Program-made: the position numbers and the translations under genes
Notes under the pieces: generated by a model
Databases searched by the model: none
Told to the model about the DNA's origin: nothing
Seen by the model: the letters and a program-made list of their open reading frames with translations, nothing else
In this document: positions 1 to 8,505 of the stretch, piece by piece
Numbering within the stretch: position 1 is the first letter of the stretch
Layout of the letters: each line of letters opens with the position of its first letter
NCBI GenBank assembly: GCA_947625805.1
Contig: CANQPT010000007.1
Coordinates: 1 to 59,271 of the forward strand
Length of the DNA stretch: 59,271 nucleotides
DNA from: an uncultured Clostridia bacterium
Lineage (GTDB): Bacteria; Bacillota; Clostridia; Oscillospirales; CAG-272
Reading direction: 5' to 3'

Positions 1-313
1 GCTCGATCTCGTGCAGACTGCTGTGATGATGGTACTCATGCTCGTGTGTATGTTCATGCGTGTATGCATGGTCGTGTTGGTGATGATGTGCGTGTGTATG
101 CTCGTCCTCTTCTGACCCGTGTACCCGCACCGACAGGTGTGTGCCGGTAATGCCGCACTTGACGGCACTTTCCCGGGTCACGGTCACACCGGGAATGCCC
201 AGCGCGTTGAGTTCGGCGATAAATGCGTCCGGATCCGGTAAAAGTTCCACAAGCGCCGCGGTCAGCATATCGCCCGCCGCACCCATCGAGCAGTCAAGAT
301 AGAGCGTTTTCAT
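1..313 (-). CDS. larC: LarC, nickel-pincer cofactor synthesis protein (N-terminal part)
   Basis: Partial gene running off the left edge; only about the first 104 codons are present. LarC is the CTP-dependent nickel-inserting cyclometallase of the lactate-racemase-type cofactor pathway. The start [16 protein letters not shown] is the family's N-terminus, and a His-rich stretch of about 30 residues ([11 protein letters not shown] and on), followed by SSLHEIE, is the usual LarC metal-binding insert. The ATG overlaps the larB stop by four bases (ATGA), so the two are translationally coupled. No larA or larE is seen in this window. Family assignment is confident; the length of the rest is unknown. 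Confidence 0.93.
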   Translation of the reverse strand, partial: MKTLYLDCSMGAAGDMLTAALVELLPDPDAFIAELNALGIPGVTVTRESAVKCGITGTHLSVRVHGSEEDEHTHAHHHQHDHAYTHEHTHEHEYHHHSSLHEIE

Positions 314-1065
314 CTTTTTACCTCCATGTGGTTGATCATGCTTGCAAAATACCCCGCGCCGAATCCGTTGTCGATGTTGACCACCGACACACCGCTGGCG
401 CAGGAATTGAGCATGGAAAGCAAAGCGGACAGCCCGCCGAAACTTGCACCGTATCCGACACTGGTCGGCACGGCGATCACCGGGCAGTCGGCAAGTCCGC
501 CGATCACGCTGGCAAGCGCTCCCTCCATGCCGGCGATGGCGATGATCACGCCGGCACGCATAATTTCTTCTTTGTGGGCAAGCAGTCGATGCAGTCCCGC
601 CACGCCGACGTCATATAAGCGGGTGACGGCATTGCCGAGCAGTTCGGCGGTCAGCGCCGCTTCCTCTGCGACCGGAATATCGCTTGTTCCGCCGGTGGCG
701 ACCAAGATCTTTCCGAGCCCGTCCGGGACGGGAATATCACCGATGATTCCGATGCTTGCCTCCGGATGATAGTCGAGGGGGTGCACCGCGCCGACCGCCT
801 CCGCCGACTGCGGGCACAGGCGGGTGAGCAGAATTCGGTCCTGTCCGTTTCTCTTCATGGTATCGACAATCCCGATCATCTGCTCGGGGGTTTTGCCCGC
901 GCCGTAAATGACCTCCGCCGCGCCCTGCCGTATGGAGCGGTGCAGATCGACCTTGGCATATCCGATGTCCTCGTACGGCTCGCATTTGAGCGCCAGCAGC
1001 GCGTCGTCCACCGACAGTTCTCCCGATTGAACAGCTTCCAAAATTTGCTTTGCTTTGGTTTGCAT
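310..1065 (-). CDS. larB: LarB, pyridinium-3,5-biscarboxylate mononucleotide synthase
   Basis: 251-residue protein with a PurE-like (AIR carboxylase) fold in its C-terminal two thirds, recognisable from the [12 protein letters not shown] stretch and the [13 protein letters not shown] segment. LarB carboxylates and hydrolyses nicotinic acid adenine dinucleotide in the first step of nickel-pincer nucleotide synthesis. An ATG lies 15 bases upstream at 1080, but GAGGAC sits five to six bases before the ATG at 1065, so I prefer 1065 ([12 protein letters not shown]). It is followed by larC with a 4-base overlap. A hairpin at 1084-1111 lies in the leader. Confidence 0.92.
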   Translation of the reverse strand: MQTKAKQILEAVQSGELSVDDALLALKCEPYEDIGYAKVDLHRSIRQGAAEVIYGAGKTPEQMIGIVDTMKRNGQDRILLTRLCPQSAEAVGAVHPLDYHPEASIGIIGDIPVPDGLGKILVATGGTSDIPVAEEAALTAELLGNAVTRLYDVGVAGLHRLLAHKEEIMRAGVIIAIAGMEGALASVIGGLADCPVIAVPTSVGYGASFGGLSALLSMLNSCASGVSVVNIDNGFGAGYFASMINHMEVKR

Positions 1066-1083
1066 GACGTCCTCAATCATACA

Positions 1084-1111
1084 AAGCGGTCTGTGTGCAA
1101 CACGACCGCTT
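1084..1111 (-). promoter_or_regulatory. Hairpin in the larB leader
   Basis: AAGCGGTC and GACCGCTT form a perfect 8-bp inverted repeat around a loop that can itself pair (GTGT/ACAC). It lies between the predicted transcription start and the larB ribosome-binding site, inside the 5' untranslated region. No U-tract follows, so it is not an obvious terminator; function unknown. Confidence 0.5.
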
Positions 1112-1129
1112 CCCGTTATTTCTAATCAA

Positions 1130-1159
1130 ATTATATCACATCGGCGCCCTCGCTGTCAA
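1130..1159 (-). promoter_or_regulatory. larBC promoter
   Basis: Read on the minus strand: TTGACA (1159-1154), 18-base spacer, TATAAT (1135-1130) preceded by TGA, an extended -10. Near-consensus housekeeping sigma promoter. Confidence 0.8.
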
Positions 1160-1250
1160 TACAAAAGAAAAATGCGAATAAGGAAAGAAAAAGCTGCAAC
1201 CGTTTGTAAAAAGTTCACACTATTATGACGAAATCCGGGGAAAGGAGGGC

Positions 1251-2861
1251 ATGAAGATGCAACTCAAAAATGGGGCCGAGAGGCGTATCGAGGAATACAC
1301 ACGCGAATACATGGGCAAGATGTTTTACTTTTGCTAAAAGACCGGTAACGGGTACGATTCGGAAGATCTGGCATCGGATATTTCGCTGAATATCATTGCC
1401 GAGCTGCAAAAGGGCAGGGAGCCGCGCAGCTTTGCCGCGTGGGTATGGAAGATTGCGCGCAATCGGTACAGCGTTTGGGCAGACTGCAAGCGAAGGCGGT
1501 ACGAGCACGTTTCCGGAGTGGACGTCGGAGAGTTCGAATTGTGCGATCCGCGGGAAATCGAAGATGAATATGTACGCAGTGAACAGTTATCACTGCTCCG
1601 GCGGGAGTTGGCGTTCATCGTTTCGGATTACCGCAGGATCGTCGTCGCCTATTACATGGAAAACCGCAGTGTGAAAGAGATCGCAAAAGCCGTGTCGCTC
1701 CCGGAAGGAACTGTGAAAAGCAAACTGTTCCGCGCCCGGAAAATCTTGAAAGAAGGTATGGATATGGCAAGAGAATTTGGCGTAAAAAGTTACAAACCGG
1801 AGGAGATCATCTTTGCGAACAGTTGCTCTTCGTTTGGAAAGAACGGACAGCCTTGGAGCATTCTGTCGCATCTTTTGTACAAGAATATTTTCCTTGAGTC
1901 CTATGGCAGTCCGAGGACGGCGGAGGAGCTGTCCCTCGAGTTGGGAATCGCCCTGCCGTATATGGAGCAGGAACTGAAATTTTTGGTCGAACAGACGCTA
2001 TTATGGGAAAAAGACGGGCGGTATCAGCCCTCGTTTCCGATCTTCAGCCGTCAGGTGCGGGAGAAATGTTATCGGAAAACCGCAGAAATCGCACCGACGG
2101 TTACCGAACTGCTGGAAGGCGTTGTGGATCGCTTTGTGCGTGCCTGCAAAGCGCACGGTATCGACTGTTACGGCCCGTATGTGGAGTATGAGGAAGCAAA
2201 ATGGATCTTGCTGATGCGCGCTTTTGACTATTTTCAGATGCAGACCAAGACGGGTCCGAAACTGTCCTCCCATACCAAGCGCCCGGACAACGGTGCATGG
2301 GATATCATCGGCTTACAGCTTGCGGAGTTTTCACCACATCATTTTGTCGGTCTTTGCGGCGAACAGTACAAGTTTTATTATCGCGGGATCGACAAGAAAA
2401 CGCCGGAGTTTATCGACCCGGATGAGGCGGCCGCCCTGCATACGCTTGCCGGCGGCGGGAAATGCGATCCCGCTCAACTCGAAAAACTGTCAGAGCATGG
2501 CTACGTCCGGCACACGGACAAGGGGTACGAGCCTGCCGTGGTCGTCCTTCGACAGGAAATCACGCAGATGTGCAAGGGGCGGTTTAGCGCCTCGGAATTG
2601 TCCGAGTTATCGGGCGTTGCCGGGCAGATACACGCCCTGTTTGCCGAGGGAGCGGAATACGTCCGTGCGGCCGCCGTTGCCGATCTTCCTGCGGTATATC
2701 AGGAGGACCAAAAGATGTTACGTTATTACTGCCGTATGCTGATGGGTTCGGATGCGGGCTGTTTTGATCGCGGATTTGTTTTCGACCGGGCGCTGGAGGA
2801 CGGCTGGCTGCGATACGACGAAAATACCACCGCCGCACTCGGCGCGTACGTGATCGTTTGA
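1251..2861 (+). pseudogene. Sigma-70 family RNA polymerase sigma factor interrupted by in-frame TAA
   Basis: An ATG at 1251 follows a strong AAGGAGGG site. The frame encodes the family N-terminus up to MGKMFYFC, meets TAA at 1335-1337, then continues in the same frame with KTGNGYDSEDLASDI, the sigma region 2 segment FAAWVWKIARNRY and region 4 (SVKEIAKAVSLPEGTVKSKL at about residues 140-160), and stays open to 2861. A GTG at 1518 is the first start codon after the stop, but a product from there lacks region 2. About 340 residues after region 4 match no domain I know. The frame is otherwise intact over 500 codons, which points to a recent nonsense mutation, a sequence error or programmed readthrough. 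It is followed by its own terminator. Confidence 0.75.
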
Positions 2862-2901
2862 CTCTATGGATCAAGCGGACTGAAAATCCGCACGGTATTG
2901 C

Positions 2902-2931
2902 AAAAATCGCCCGGAAACGGGCGATTTTTGT
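2902..2931 (+). terminator. Rho-independent terminator after the sigma gene
   Basis: A 12-bp stem, AAAAATCGCCCG with CGGGCGATTTTT, closed by a GAAA tetraloop. The T-run is inside the 3' arm. It lies only a few bases upstream of the next promoter. Confidence 0.88.
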
Positions 2932-2932
2932 C

Positions 2933-2960
2933 TTGACAAAAGCGGAATATGCTGTATAAT
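2933..2960 (+). promoter_or_regulatory. MFS gene promoter (predicts a leaderless mRNA)
   Basis: TTGACA (2933-2938), 16-base spacer, TATAAT (2955-2960). The expected transcription start, six to seven bases after the -10, coincides with the A of the ATG at 2968. There is no ribosome-binding site between them. Confidence 0.85.
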
Positions 2961-2967
2961 ACACTAT

Positions 2968-4131
2968 ATGGCGATTTTATTGTTTGTTGTGATCTATATT
3001 GCTTATATCGGCCTTGGCATACCGGATTCACTGTTCGGTACGGCCTGGCCTGCCATTTACGCCGAGTTCGGTCTGCCGATCTCTTTTGCAGGCGTGGTGG
3101 GTGCGCTGATCTGCTGTGGAACCTTTACCTCGTGCCTTTGCAGTGCAAAAGTCATTCGTCGGCTGGGCACAGCGCGGGTCAGTATCATCAGCACGGCCAT
3201 GACCGCTTTTGCTTTGCTCGGCTATTCTTTCTCGGGCAACTTTCTCGTGCTCTGCTTGTGCGCCATCCCGCTGGGGTTGGGGGCGGGGGCGATCGATACG
3301 GCGCTCAACAACTACATATCGCTCTACTATTCCGCATCGCAGGTCAGTTTTTTGCATTGCTTTTACGGCATCGGCGTTTCGCTCAGTCCCTATCTTCTCT
3401 CCCGTGCGATTGACGGCCCGGCGGGTTGGCGGGGCGGCTATCGGCTTGCTTTTTTTATTCAACTGGGCATCACCCTGTTTCTGATTGTCACTCTGCCGGC
3501 CTGGAAAAGTGCCCGGGGCGCAGAGCAGGCGGATACGGAATACAAGACGGGAAACCTTTCACTGAAAGAAATCGCCCGGATCCCGGGCGTGCCCACCATG
3601 TGGTGTCTGTTTTTTACCTCTTGCGCCATCGAGTGGACCTGCGGCGGATGGGGCAGTACCTTTTTGGTGGAATACAAGCATATGGCGGCGGCGGACGCGG
3701 CGCGCATGGTCATGTTCTTTTACATCGGAATGGCGCTGGGACGGTTTTTGTCCGGCGTGATCGGCACACGGTGGGACGCCTGGCGGGTGGTACGCATCGC
3801 GCAGGTCGTGTCAGGCGCGGCGATCTTTCTCTTGTTGCTTCCCGTGCCTGCCGCCCTGTCCGCCGTCGGTCTTTTTTTGGTCGGGCTGGGCGTCGGGCCG
3901 CTTTTCCCGAATTTCAGTTCTCTTACTCCGCGGATTTTCGGCGCGCAGATCAGCCCGTTTGTCATGGGTACCCAGATGGCGGCGTCCAGCCTCGGCATTA
4001 TGATTGCTCCGCCGCTCTGCGGTGCACTGGGACAGTTTACCCACATGGCAATCTTCCCGTTTTATCTGCTGGCGTTTTATCTCATTATGCTTGCCGCTCA
4101 GCATAAAATACACTGCAAAGCCAAATCATAA
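2968..4131 (+). CDS. Major facilitator superfamily transporter
   Basis: 387-residue integral membrane protein, almost wholly hydrophobic with about twelve helices. It starts MAILLFVVIYIAYIGLGIPD, a start shared by clostridial MFS permeases of sugar-transporter type; the substrate cannot be told from sequence. The cytoplasmic loop between the two six-helix halves is charged (KSARGAEQADTEYKTG, about residues 178-193). The ATG at 2968 is fixed by the promoter: transcription should begin at or one base before it, so translation is probably leaderless. It converges on the GH13 gene and shares the hairpin at 4151-4187 with it. Confidence 0.9.
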   Translation: MAILLFVVIYIAYIGLGIPDSLFGTAWPAIYAEFGLPISFAGVVGALICCGTFTSCLCSAKVIRRLGTARVSIISTAMTAFALLGYSFSGNFLVLCLCAIPLGLGAGAIDTALNNYISLYYSASQVSFLHCFYGIGVSLSPYLLSRAIDGPAGWRGGYRLAFFIQLGITLFLIVTLPAWKSARGAEQADTEYKTGNLSLKEIARIPGVPTMWCLFFTSCAIEWTCGGWGSTFLVEYKHMAAADAARMVMFFYIGMALGRFLSGVIGTRWDAWRVVRIAQVVSGAAIFLLLLPVPAALSAVGLFLVGLGVGPLFPNFSSLTPRIFGAQISPFVMGTQMAASSLGIMIAPPLCGALGQFTHMAIFPFYLLAFYLIMLAAQHKIHCKAKS

Positions 4132-4134
4132 CCC

Positions 4135-4187
4135 AAAGTTTTCGGGGGAGTTTGAGGGGGTTCTTTTTCAAAAGAACCCCCTCAAAT
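4135..4187. repeat. Dispersed hairpin repeat, copy A (bidirectional terminator-like)
   Basis: Flank AAAGTTTTCGGGGGAG, then a perfect 17-bp stem (TTTGAGGGGGTTCTTTT with its complement). It sits between two convergent genes and could end both transcripts. It shares the AAAGTTT-GGG flank and G-run/T-run stem with copies near 9148, 27908 and 30321, and more loosely 20087. Confidence 0.82.
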
Positions 4188-4188
4188 A

Positions 4189-5473
4189 TTAAGAATTCAC
4201 ATATACAATGATCGGGCAGTGGCAGACGTTGAGTTTGCCTGCCCGCACACGGACGGTCTTGCCGTCGATCTCATTGCGGTACTCGCCGTCCGGCAGAGGT
4301 ACTTCCACTGAGCCTTTGGCACTCTTCAGGCGAAAGACACCTACCGCATATGCATCACCCTTGCGGTAACTGCCCACTGCGGTATCCAGTGCGTCGTTTG
4401 CCCATAGATCAAAATATCCTTCGGAAAAGAGCGGCATGGACTTTAACTTTGCAAGCGAGGTGAGCAGCGCCGAGCGATCCTTTCCTTTGCGGTCGATCGG
4501 CTGCTTTTCAAACAGCGACGGCGTAAAGGAATTGGAGTATTCCTGACCTGCGTAAATCAGCGCGGGACCAAACAGGAAAAAACTAAACGCAGTGCAGTTG
4601 TCCAGATCCCGATCGTTCGGGATCCGCTGCTTGGCGCGGGGTTGGTCATGATTTTCCAAAAAGCGGAGTTTTACATAATTGCGGGAATTTAAGCCGTTTT
4701 GATTGCATAGGTATTGCGTGTATGTGGACAGTGGGATCTTATCGGCTAAATATCTTCCGAAATAGTCATATCCGTCATAGTCGTATGTCATATCAAAGGC
4801 TGTGAGCAGTTCACTCTCGCACCACCAGGGGCAGTGCAGCCGCTCTAACCACCGCATAAAGCCCGGTCCGCCCACCTCGGCAAGCCAGATGGCGTCCGGT
4901 CTTACCTCGGCGACCCGATCTACCGCCTCTGCCCAAAAGTCTACCGGAACCATCGGCGCCACGTCACACCGGAATCCGTCCACCATCTTGGCCCACTCCA
5001 CCAAGGTTTCGATCTGATATTCCCGGAGTTCGGGCAGGGTGTAATTCAGGTCGATTACGTCTTCCCAGTCCGGGATGCGGTTGATGGGCTCGCCCTGCTC
5101 GTTGTGATAGAAATACTCCGGGTGCTCTTTCAGCAGTACAGAATCCCGCGAGGTGTGATTGTACACGACGTCAATGATTACCCGCATTCCAAGGGCATGA
5201 ATGGCGTCTGTCAGCGCACAGAAATCCTCCATGGTGCCGTATTCCTCATTGACCGCGCGGTAGTCCCGGATGGAATAGGGACAGCCGTACGTCCCCTTTT
5301 GGGCGATCTGCCCTGTGGGATGGATCGGCATCAGCCAGATAATGTCCGTGCCCAGCGCCGCGATCCGGGCAAGATCGGCCTGCAGAGCGCGAAATGTTCC
5401 TTCTTTTGTATGATTGCGCATAAACACAGTAAACGGTTTTAGAGCGCAGTGCTATATCTGTATGTTTTGCCAT
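4189..5473 (-). pseudogene. GH13 alpha-amylase-family glycosidase, frameshifted near its 5' end
   Basis: The main frame (from 5427 down) carries a (beta/alpha)8 barrel with the GH13 signature regions: DVVYNHT (region I), GFRCDVA with nucleophile Asp, WLAEV with acid/base Glu, and FLENHDQ (region IV). The natural N-terminus MAKHTDIALRSKTVYCV starts at 5473 in another frame, five bases after tagO, and runs into VFMRNHTKEGTFRAL only if two bases are restored. The junction reads TACTGTGTTTATG; one more TG in the TGTG tract would mend it. Either the gene is a pseudogene or a phase-variable or error site exists here. Starting at GTG 5427 or ATG 5421 would have no ribosome-binding site. Substrate is probably an alpha-glucan. 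Confidence 0.72.
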
Positions 5474-5478
5474 TTTAT

Positions 5479-6603
5479 TTAGTTGTTATTTTCATCTTCA
5501 TCGGTCTGGTCGGAGGGCAGGCCGAGGCCGGAATGCCGGCGGATATGCATATTGTGGAACACGAGAAATTCAAAGACAAAGAGCAAAACTCCCAGCGCTA
5601 AGATTCCGCAAGCACAGAACATCAGCCGTCGTGCGGTTAAAAGCGCCAAAGGCTCATACAGGTTGCGCAGGGAGAAGATGATCGCGGACATACCCAGCAT
5701 GGCACTGATCAGATAGAGAATGCACACGGTCTGTTTCTGAGTAAAGCCCATATCGATCAGGCGGTGGTGCAGATGTCCTCTGTCTGCCGAGAACGGACTG
5801 CGTCCGTGCAGGATCCTGCGGATAAAGGCGAATGCGGTATCCAGCAGGGGAAGCCCGAACACTGCGATCGGCGTTAAGAAAGCCAGCAGGGAATGCATGG
5901 ACATGATACCCTGAATGGACATGATCGAGAGGATATAGCCCAAAAACATCGAGCCGGTATCGCCCATAAAGATTTTGGCCGGATTGAAATTATACGGCAG
6001 AAATCCCGCGCAGGAGCCGATCAGCACGGCGGAAAACAGCGCCATATATGCGTTGGAATAGATGATCGAAATGATCAGGATCGTGACCGCGCCGATACAG
6101 GAAATCCCGCAGGCGAGGCCGTCGAGACCGTCGATCAGATTGATTGCGTTGATCAGCGCGACCATCCAAAAGACCGGGATGACCGTATCCCAGACGCCGG
6201 GAAAAACAATGGTATTGCCGAACAGGTTGATCTCTTGGATGGAGAAGCCGCCGATCAGCACGGTGCCGGTTGCAATGGCGATCTGCAAAAGAAATTTGAG
6301 CATCGCGGGCATACCGTATCGGTCGTCGATGATACCGAGTAACACGATCAGCGTGCCGCCGCACCACATGGTGATGCTTTCGACCGACAGGCCGCAGAAG
6401 AGTACGCCTGACGCGGTAAAGCCAAACCAAATGGCAAGGCCGCCCAGCAGGGGAGTGGTCTTTTTGTGCACGCGGCGGGCGTCTTTCGGGACGTCCAGCG
6501 CTTTGATCCCATAGGCAAAAATACGTACGAGCGGTGTTACCGCAAAACTGAATGCCCAGCTTACGATCGCCGCCGCGATACAGTAAATGACATAGGTGGT
6601 CAT
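5479..6603 (-). CDS. tagO: Undecaprenyl-phosphate N-acetylglucosaminyl-1-phosphate transferase, TagO/WecA type
   Basis: 374-residue polytopic membrane enzyme of the MraY/WecA/TagO superfamily. It moves GlcNAc-1-phosphate (or a related sugar phosphate) from UDP-sugar to undecaprenyl phosphate, the first step of teichoic acid or other wall polymer synthesis. Diagnostic motifs are IIDDRYG (residues 91-97), NLIDGLDGL (155-163), MGDTGS (213-218) and the cytoplasmic histidine loop RGHLHHRLIDMG. The acidic tail SDQTDEDENNN is cytoplasmic. The ATG overlaps the trpS stop by four bases. Donor specificity is inferred from the family only. An LCP ligase gene at 54694 may act on the resulting polymer. Confidence 0.9.
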   Translation of the reverse strand: MTTYVIYCIAAAIVSWAFSFAVTPLVRIFAYGIKALDVPKDARRVHKKTTPLLGGLAIWFGFTASGVLFCGLSVESITMWCGGTLIVLLGIIDDRYGMPAMLKFLLQIAIATGTVLIGGFSIQEINLFGNTIVFPGVWDTVIPVFWMVALINAINLIDGLDGLACGISCIGAVTILIISIIYSNAYMALFSAVLIGSCAGFLPYNFNPAKIFMGDTGSMFLGYILSIMSIQGIMSMHSLLAFLTPIAVFGLPLLDTAFAFIRRILHGRSPFSADRGHLHHRLIDMGFTQKQTVCILYLISAMLGMSAIIFSLRNLYEPLALLTARRLMFCACGILALGVLLFVFEFLVFHNMHIRRHSGLGLPSDQTDEDENNN

Positions 6604-7598
6604 AGTCCCACAAAACCAACCTTTCTGTATACTTTGGAGAGAGTCTTGCGGGCGATGCGGAAAGCGGTTTCGGCCCCTTCGCGCATAATGCTCTCTAAAT
6701 ATGCTTTGTCCTGCATCAGGCGGGCAAATTCGTTCTGAATGGGCGCAAGCCCGTCTGCCACGGCCTCTCCGACCGCCGTCTTAAAGACGCCGTAGCCCTG
6801 CCCCTCGAACTCGCGCTCGATCTCTGCGTCGCTCTTGCCGGTGAAGCAGGCGTAAATGTTCATCAGGTTGTTGATGCCGTCCTTGCCCTCGGCCCGCCGC
6901 ACCTCGCTGTCCGAGTCGGTGACCGCCCGTTTGCATTTGCGTAAGACCGTGTCCCGATCGTCAAGCAGTGAAATAAAGGCGTTGACGTTTTCGTCCGATT
7001 TGCTCATCTTCTTGGTGGGATCGTTCAGACTGGCGATTTTTGCCGATCCGGTGGGGATATAGCCATCGGGGATGCGGAAGGTTTCGCCGTATACGCCGTT
7101 GAAGCGGTTTGCAATATCCCGGCACAGTTCGAGATGCTGGCGCTGATCCTGGCCTACCGGCACTAAATCCGCCTGATAGAGCAGAATGTCAGCCGCCATC
7201 AGCACGGGATAGGTAAACAGCCCCGCGTTGATATTGTCCGCGTGCTTGGCGCTCTTGTCCTTGAACTGGGTCATACGGGAGAGTTCTCCGAACATGGCCG
7301 AGCAGTTGAGCACCCAGGCAAGTTCGGCGTGGCAGGGCACGTGACTCTGCACAAAAAGGGTGGAACGCGCGGGGTCGATGCCTGCGGCGATATAGATCGC
7401 AAGCGTTTCATAGGTGCGCCGGCGCAGATCGGCGGGGGTCTGACGCACGGTGATTGCGTGCATATCCACCACGCAAAAGATCGATCGGTAGTCATCCTGC
7501 AAACCGACCCAGTTGCGGATTGCGCCCAGATAGTTTCCGATGGTTAAAATGCCGCTGGGCTGTACGCCCGAAAAAATCACTTTCTGTTGGTTTTCCAT
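6600..7598 (-). CDS. trpS: Tryptophanyl-tRNA synthetase
   Basis: 332 residues, the usual size of bacterial class I TrpRS. The N-terminus FSGVQPSGILTIGNYLGAI holds the HIGH-equivalent TIGNY (19-23), and PTKKMSKSDENV carries the KMSKS loop. GAGGA lies about nine bases before the ATG. It is first in a minus-strand operon with tagO and the GH13 gene. The leader is too short for a T-box, and none is seen. Confidence 0.97.
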   Translation of the reverse strand: MENQQKVIFSGVQPSGILTIGNYLGAIRNWVGLQDDYRSIFCVVDMHAITVRQTPADLRRRTYETLAIYIAAGIDPARSTLFVQSHVPCHAELAWVLNCSAMFGELSRMTQFKDKSAKHADNINAGLFTYPVLMAADILLYQADLVPVGQDQRQHLELCRDIANRFNGVYGETFRIPDGYIPTGSAKIASLNDPTKKMSKSDENVNAFISLLDDRDTVLRKCKRAVTDSDSEVRRAEGKDGINNLMNIYACFTGKSDAEIEREFEGQGYGVFKTAVGEAVADGLAPIQNEFARLMQDKAYLESIMREGAETAFRIARKTLSKVYRKVGFVGL

Positions 7599-7638
7599 AA
7601 CTTGTCCTCTATATTCTCAGATTTCCCGATTTCATACT

Positions 7639-7668
7639 ATTTTAACACATTATGGTATGGTTTTTCAA
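7639..7668 (-). promoter_or_regulatory. trpS operon promoter
   Basis: Minus strand: TTGAAA (7668-7663), 18-base spacer, TAAAAT (7644-7639) with a TGT extended -10. Confidence 0.7.
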
Positions 7669-7677
7669 GGGGCGTCG

Positions 7678-7706
7678 TTGTTTTTTTGCTCGGATTGTGA
7701 TACAAT
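7678..7706 (+). promoter_or_regulatory. Promoter of the 7738 gene pair
   Basis: TTGTTT (7678-7683), 17-base spacer, TACAAT (7701-7706) preceded by TGA. The -35 elements of this and the trpS promoter lie about ten bases apart, back to back. Confidence 0.65.
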
Positions 7707-7737
7707 ATGAAAAAACAATCCGATTTTTTGAGGAAAC

Positions 7738-8505
7738 ATGGATCACGATAACTATAACGACAACGACTACGAAGAATTTTTACCCAAAGCACACGGACGG
7801 GTCTATCGGGTATTCCGCGCGATCGCTTTGACTTTGACGGCACTTTTTTGTGTATTTCTCGCGGCAAGAATACACATAAATAATACCGTACCCCGGGACG
7901 CGCGCATTATTTTGTGGGACGAAAGTGCGTATGACGCATATCAGGAAGACCCGGAAGGCTTTGCGCTGGTGAGCCATCCGCTGGGCAGTTATACAGACCC
8001 CGACACAGGAAAAAACGTCATTCGCAATACCATGACTGCCGACGCATATTTCTCTTTTTCCGACGTGTGTTATGCGCCGGATTCAGGCCAGATCCAACTG
8101 ACCGTGCGTTACAACGAATCCACGGTCGGGCATCTGATGGAGGACTACGAGTTGTCTTTCCTGCCGGAGGGGGAACTGTTCCGCTTTGTGCTGGAGGACG
8201 CGCAGGGAAATCGGTACTATGACTATTATTTTACCGCATACGCGCAAAAATTTCTCGGAAAGAGCAGGTATCAGTATCGCAGGCTGCTTTTCCGGGGTGT
8301 GGATCTGAATACCGACACGCTGACCCTGAAAATTTACTATATCGGTCAGCCGATCGACTCGGAACAAGACGACTGTATGGACGAGATAATCGTTTACGAT
8401 CGCGGCTTTGAGAGGGTGGCGGGCGTAAAAGCGAAGAAGTTTGACCCGCCGGCCGGCGTGAGTGAGATGACCGAGTCACCCTTTATAGATGGAGAGAACG
8501 CATGA
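7738..8505 (+). CDS. Membrane-anchored protein of unknown function
   Basis: 255 residues. A short, acidic cytoplasmic N-terminus (DNDYEEFLPK) precedes one transmembrane helix (about residues 24-43, LTLTALFCVFLAA). An exported, acidic domain follows, with alternating beta-rich segments such as QIQLTVRYNES and LTLKIYYIGQ. No known domain recognised; the Tyr- and Asp-rich exported part resembles a beta-sandwich. Ribosome-binding site GAGGA lies just before the ATG. Its stop overlaps the next ATG (ATGA), so the two products are made together. Confidence 0.8.
   Translation: MDHDNYNDNDYEEFLPKAHGRVYRVFRAIALTLTALFCVFLAARIHINNTVPRDARIILWDESAYDAYQEDPEGFALVSHPLGSYTDPDTGKNVIRNTMTADAYFSFSDVCYAPDSGQIQLTVRYNESTVGHLMEDYELSFLPEGELFRFVLEDAQGNRYYDYYFTAYAQKFLGKSRYQYRRLLFRGVDLNTDTLTLKIYYIGQPIDSEQDDCMDEIIVYDRGFERVAGVKAKKFDPPAGVSEMTESPFIDGENA

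Noticed and set aside
1-120. His-codon-rich repeat at the left edge read as a microsatellite
   Set aside because: It is the normal His-rich insert of LarC on the minus strand.
1195-1230. ECF-type promoter (TGCAACC ... TATGACG) before the sigma gene
   Set aside because: The spacing between the two elements is too long for the known ECF pattern, so an autoregulated promoter cannot be supported.
1215-1508. Antisense frame of 97 codons over the sigma gene start
   Set aside because: Shadow of the interrupted sigma frame; no ribosome-binding site and no recognisable protein.
5246-5473. 75-codon frame overlapping the GH13 gene, taken as a separate gene
   Set aside because: Its first 17 codons are the natural N-terminus of the GH13 protein; the rest is out-of-frame translation after the frameshift.
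7599-7640. T-box riboswitch upstream of trpS
   Set aside because: The leader is only about 35 bases long, too short for a T-box.
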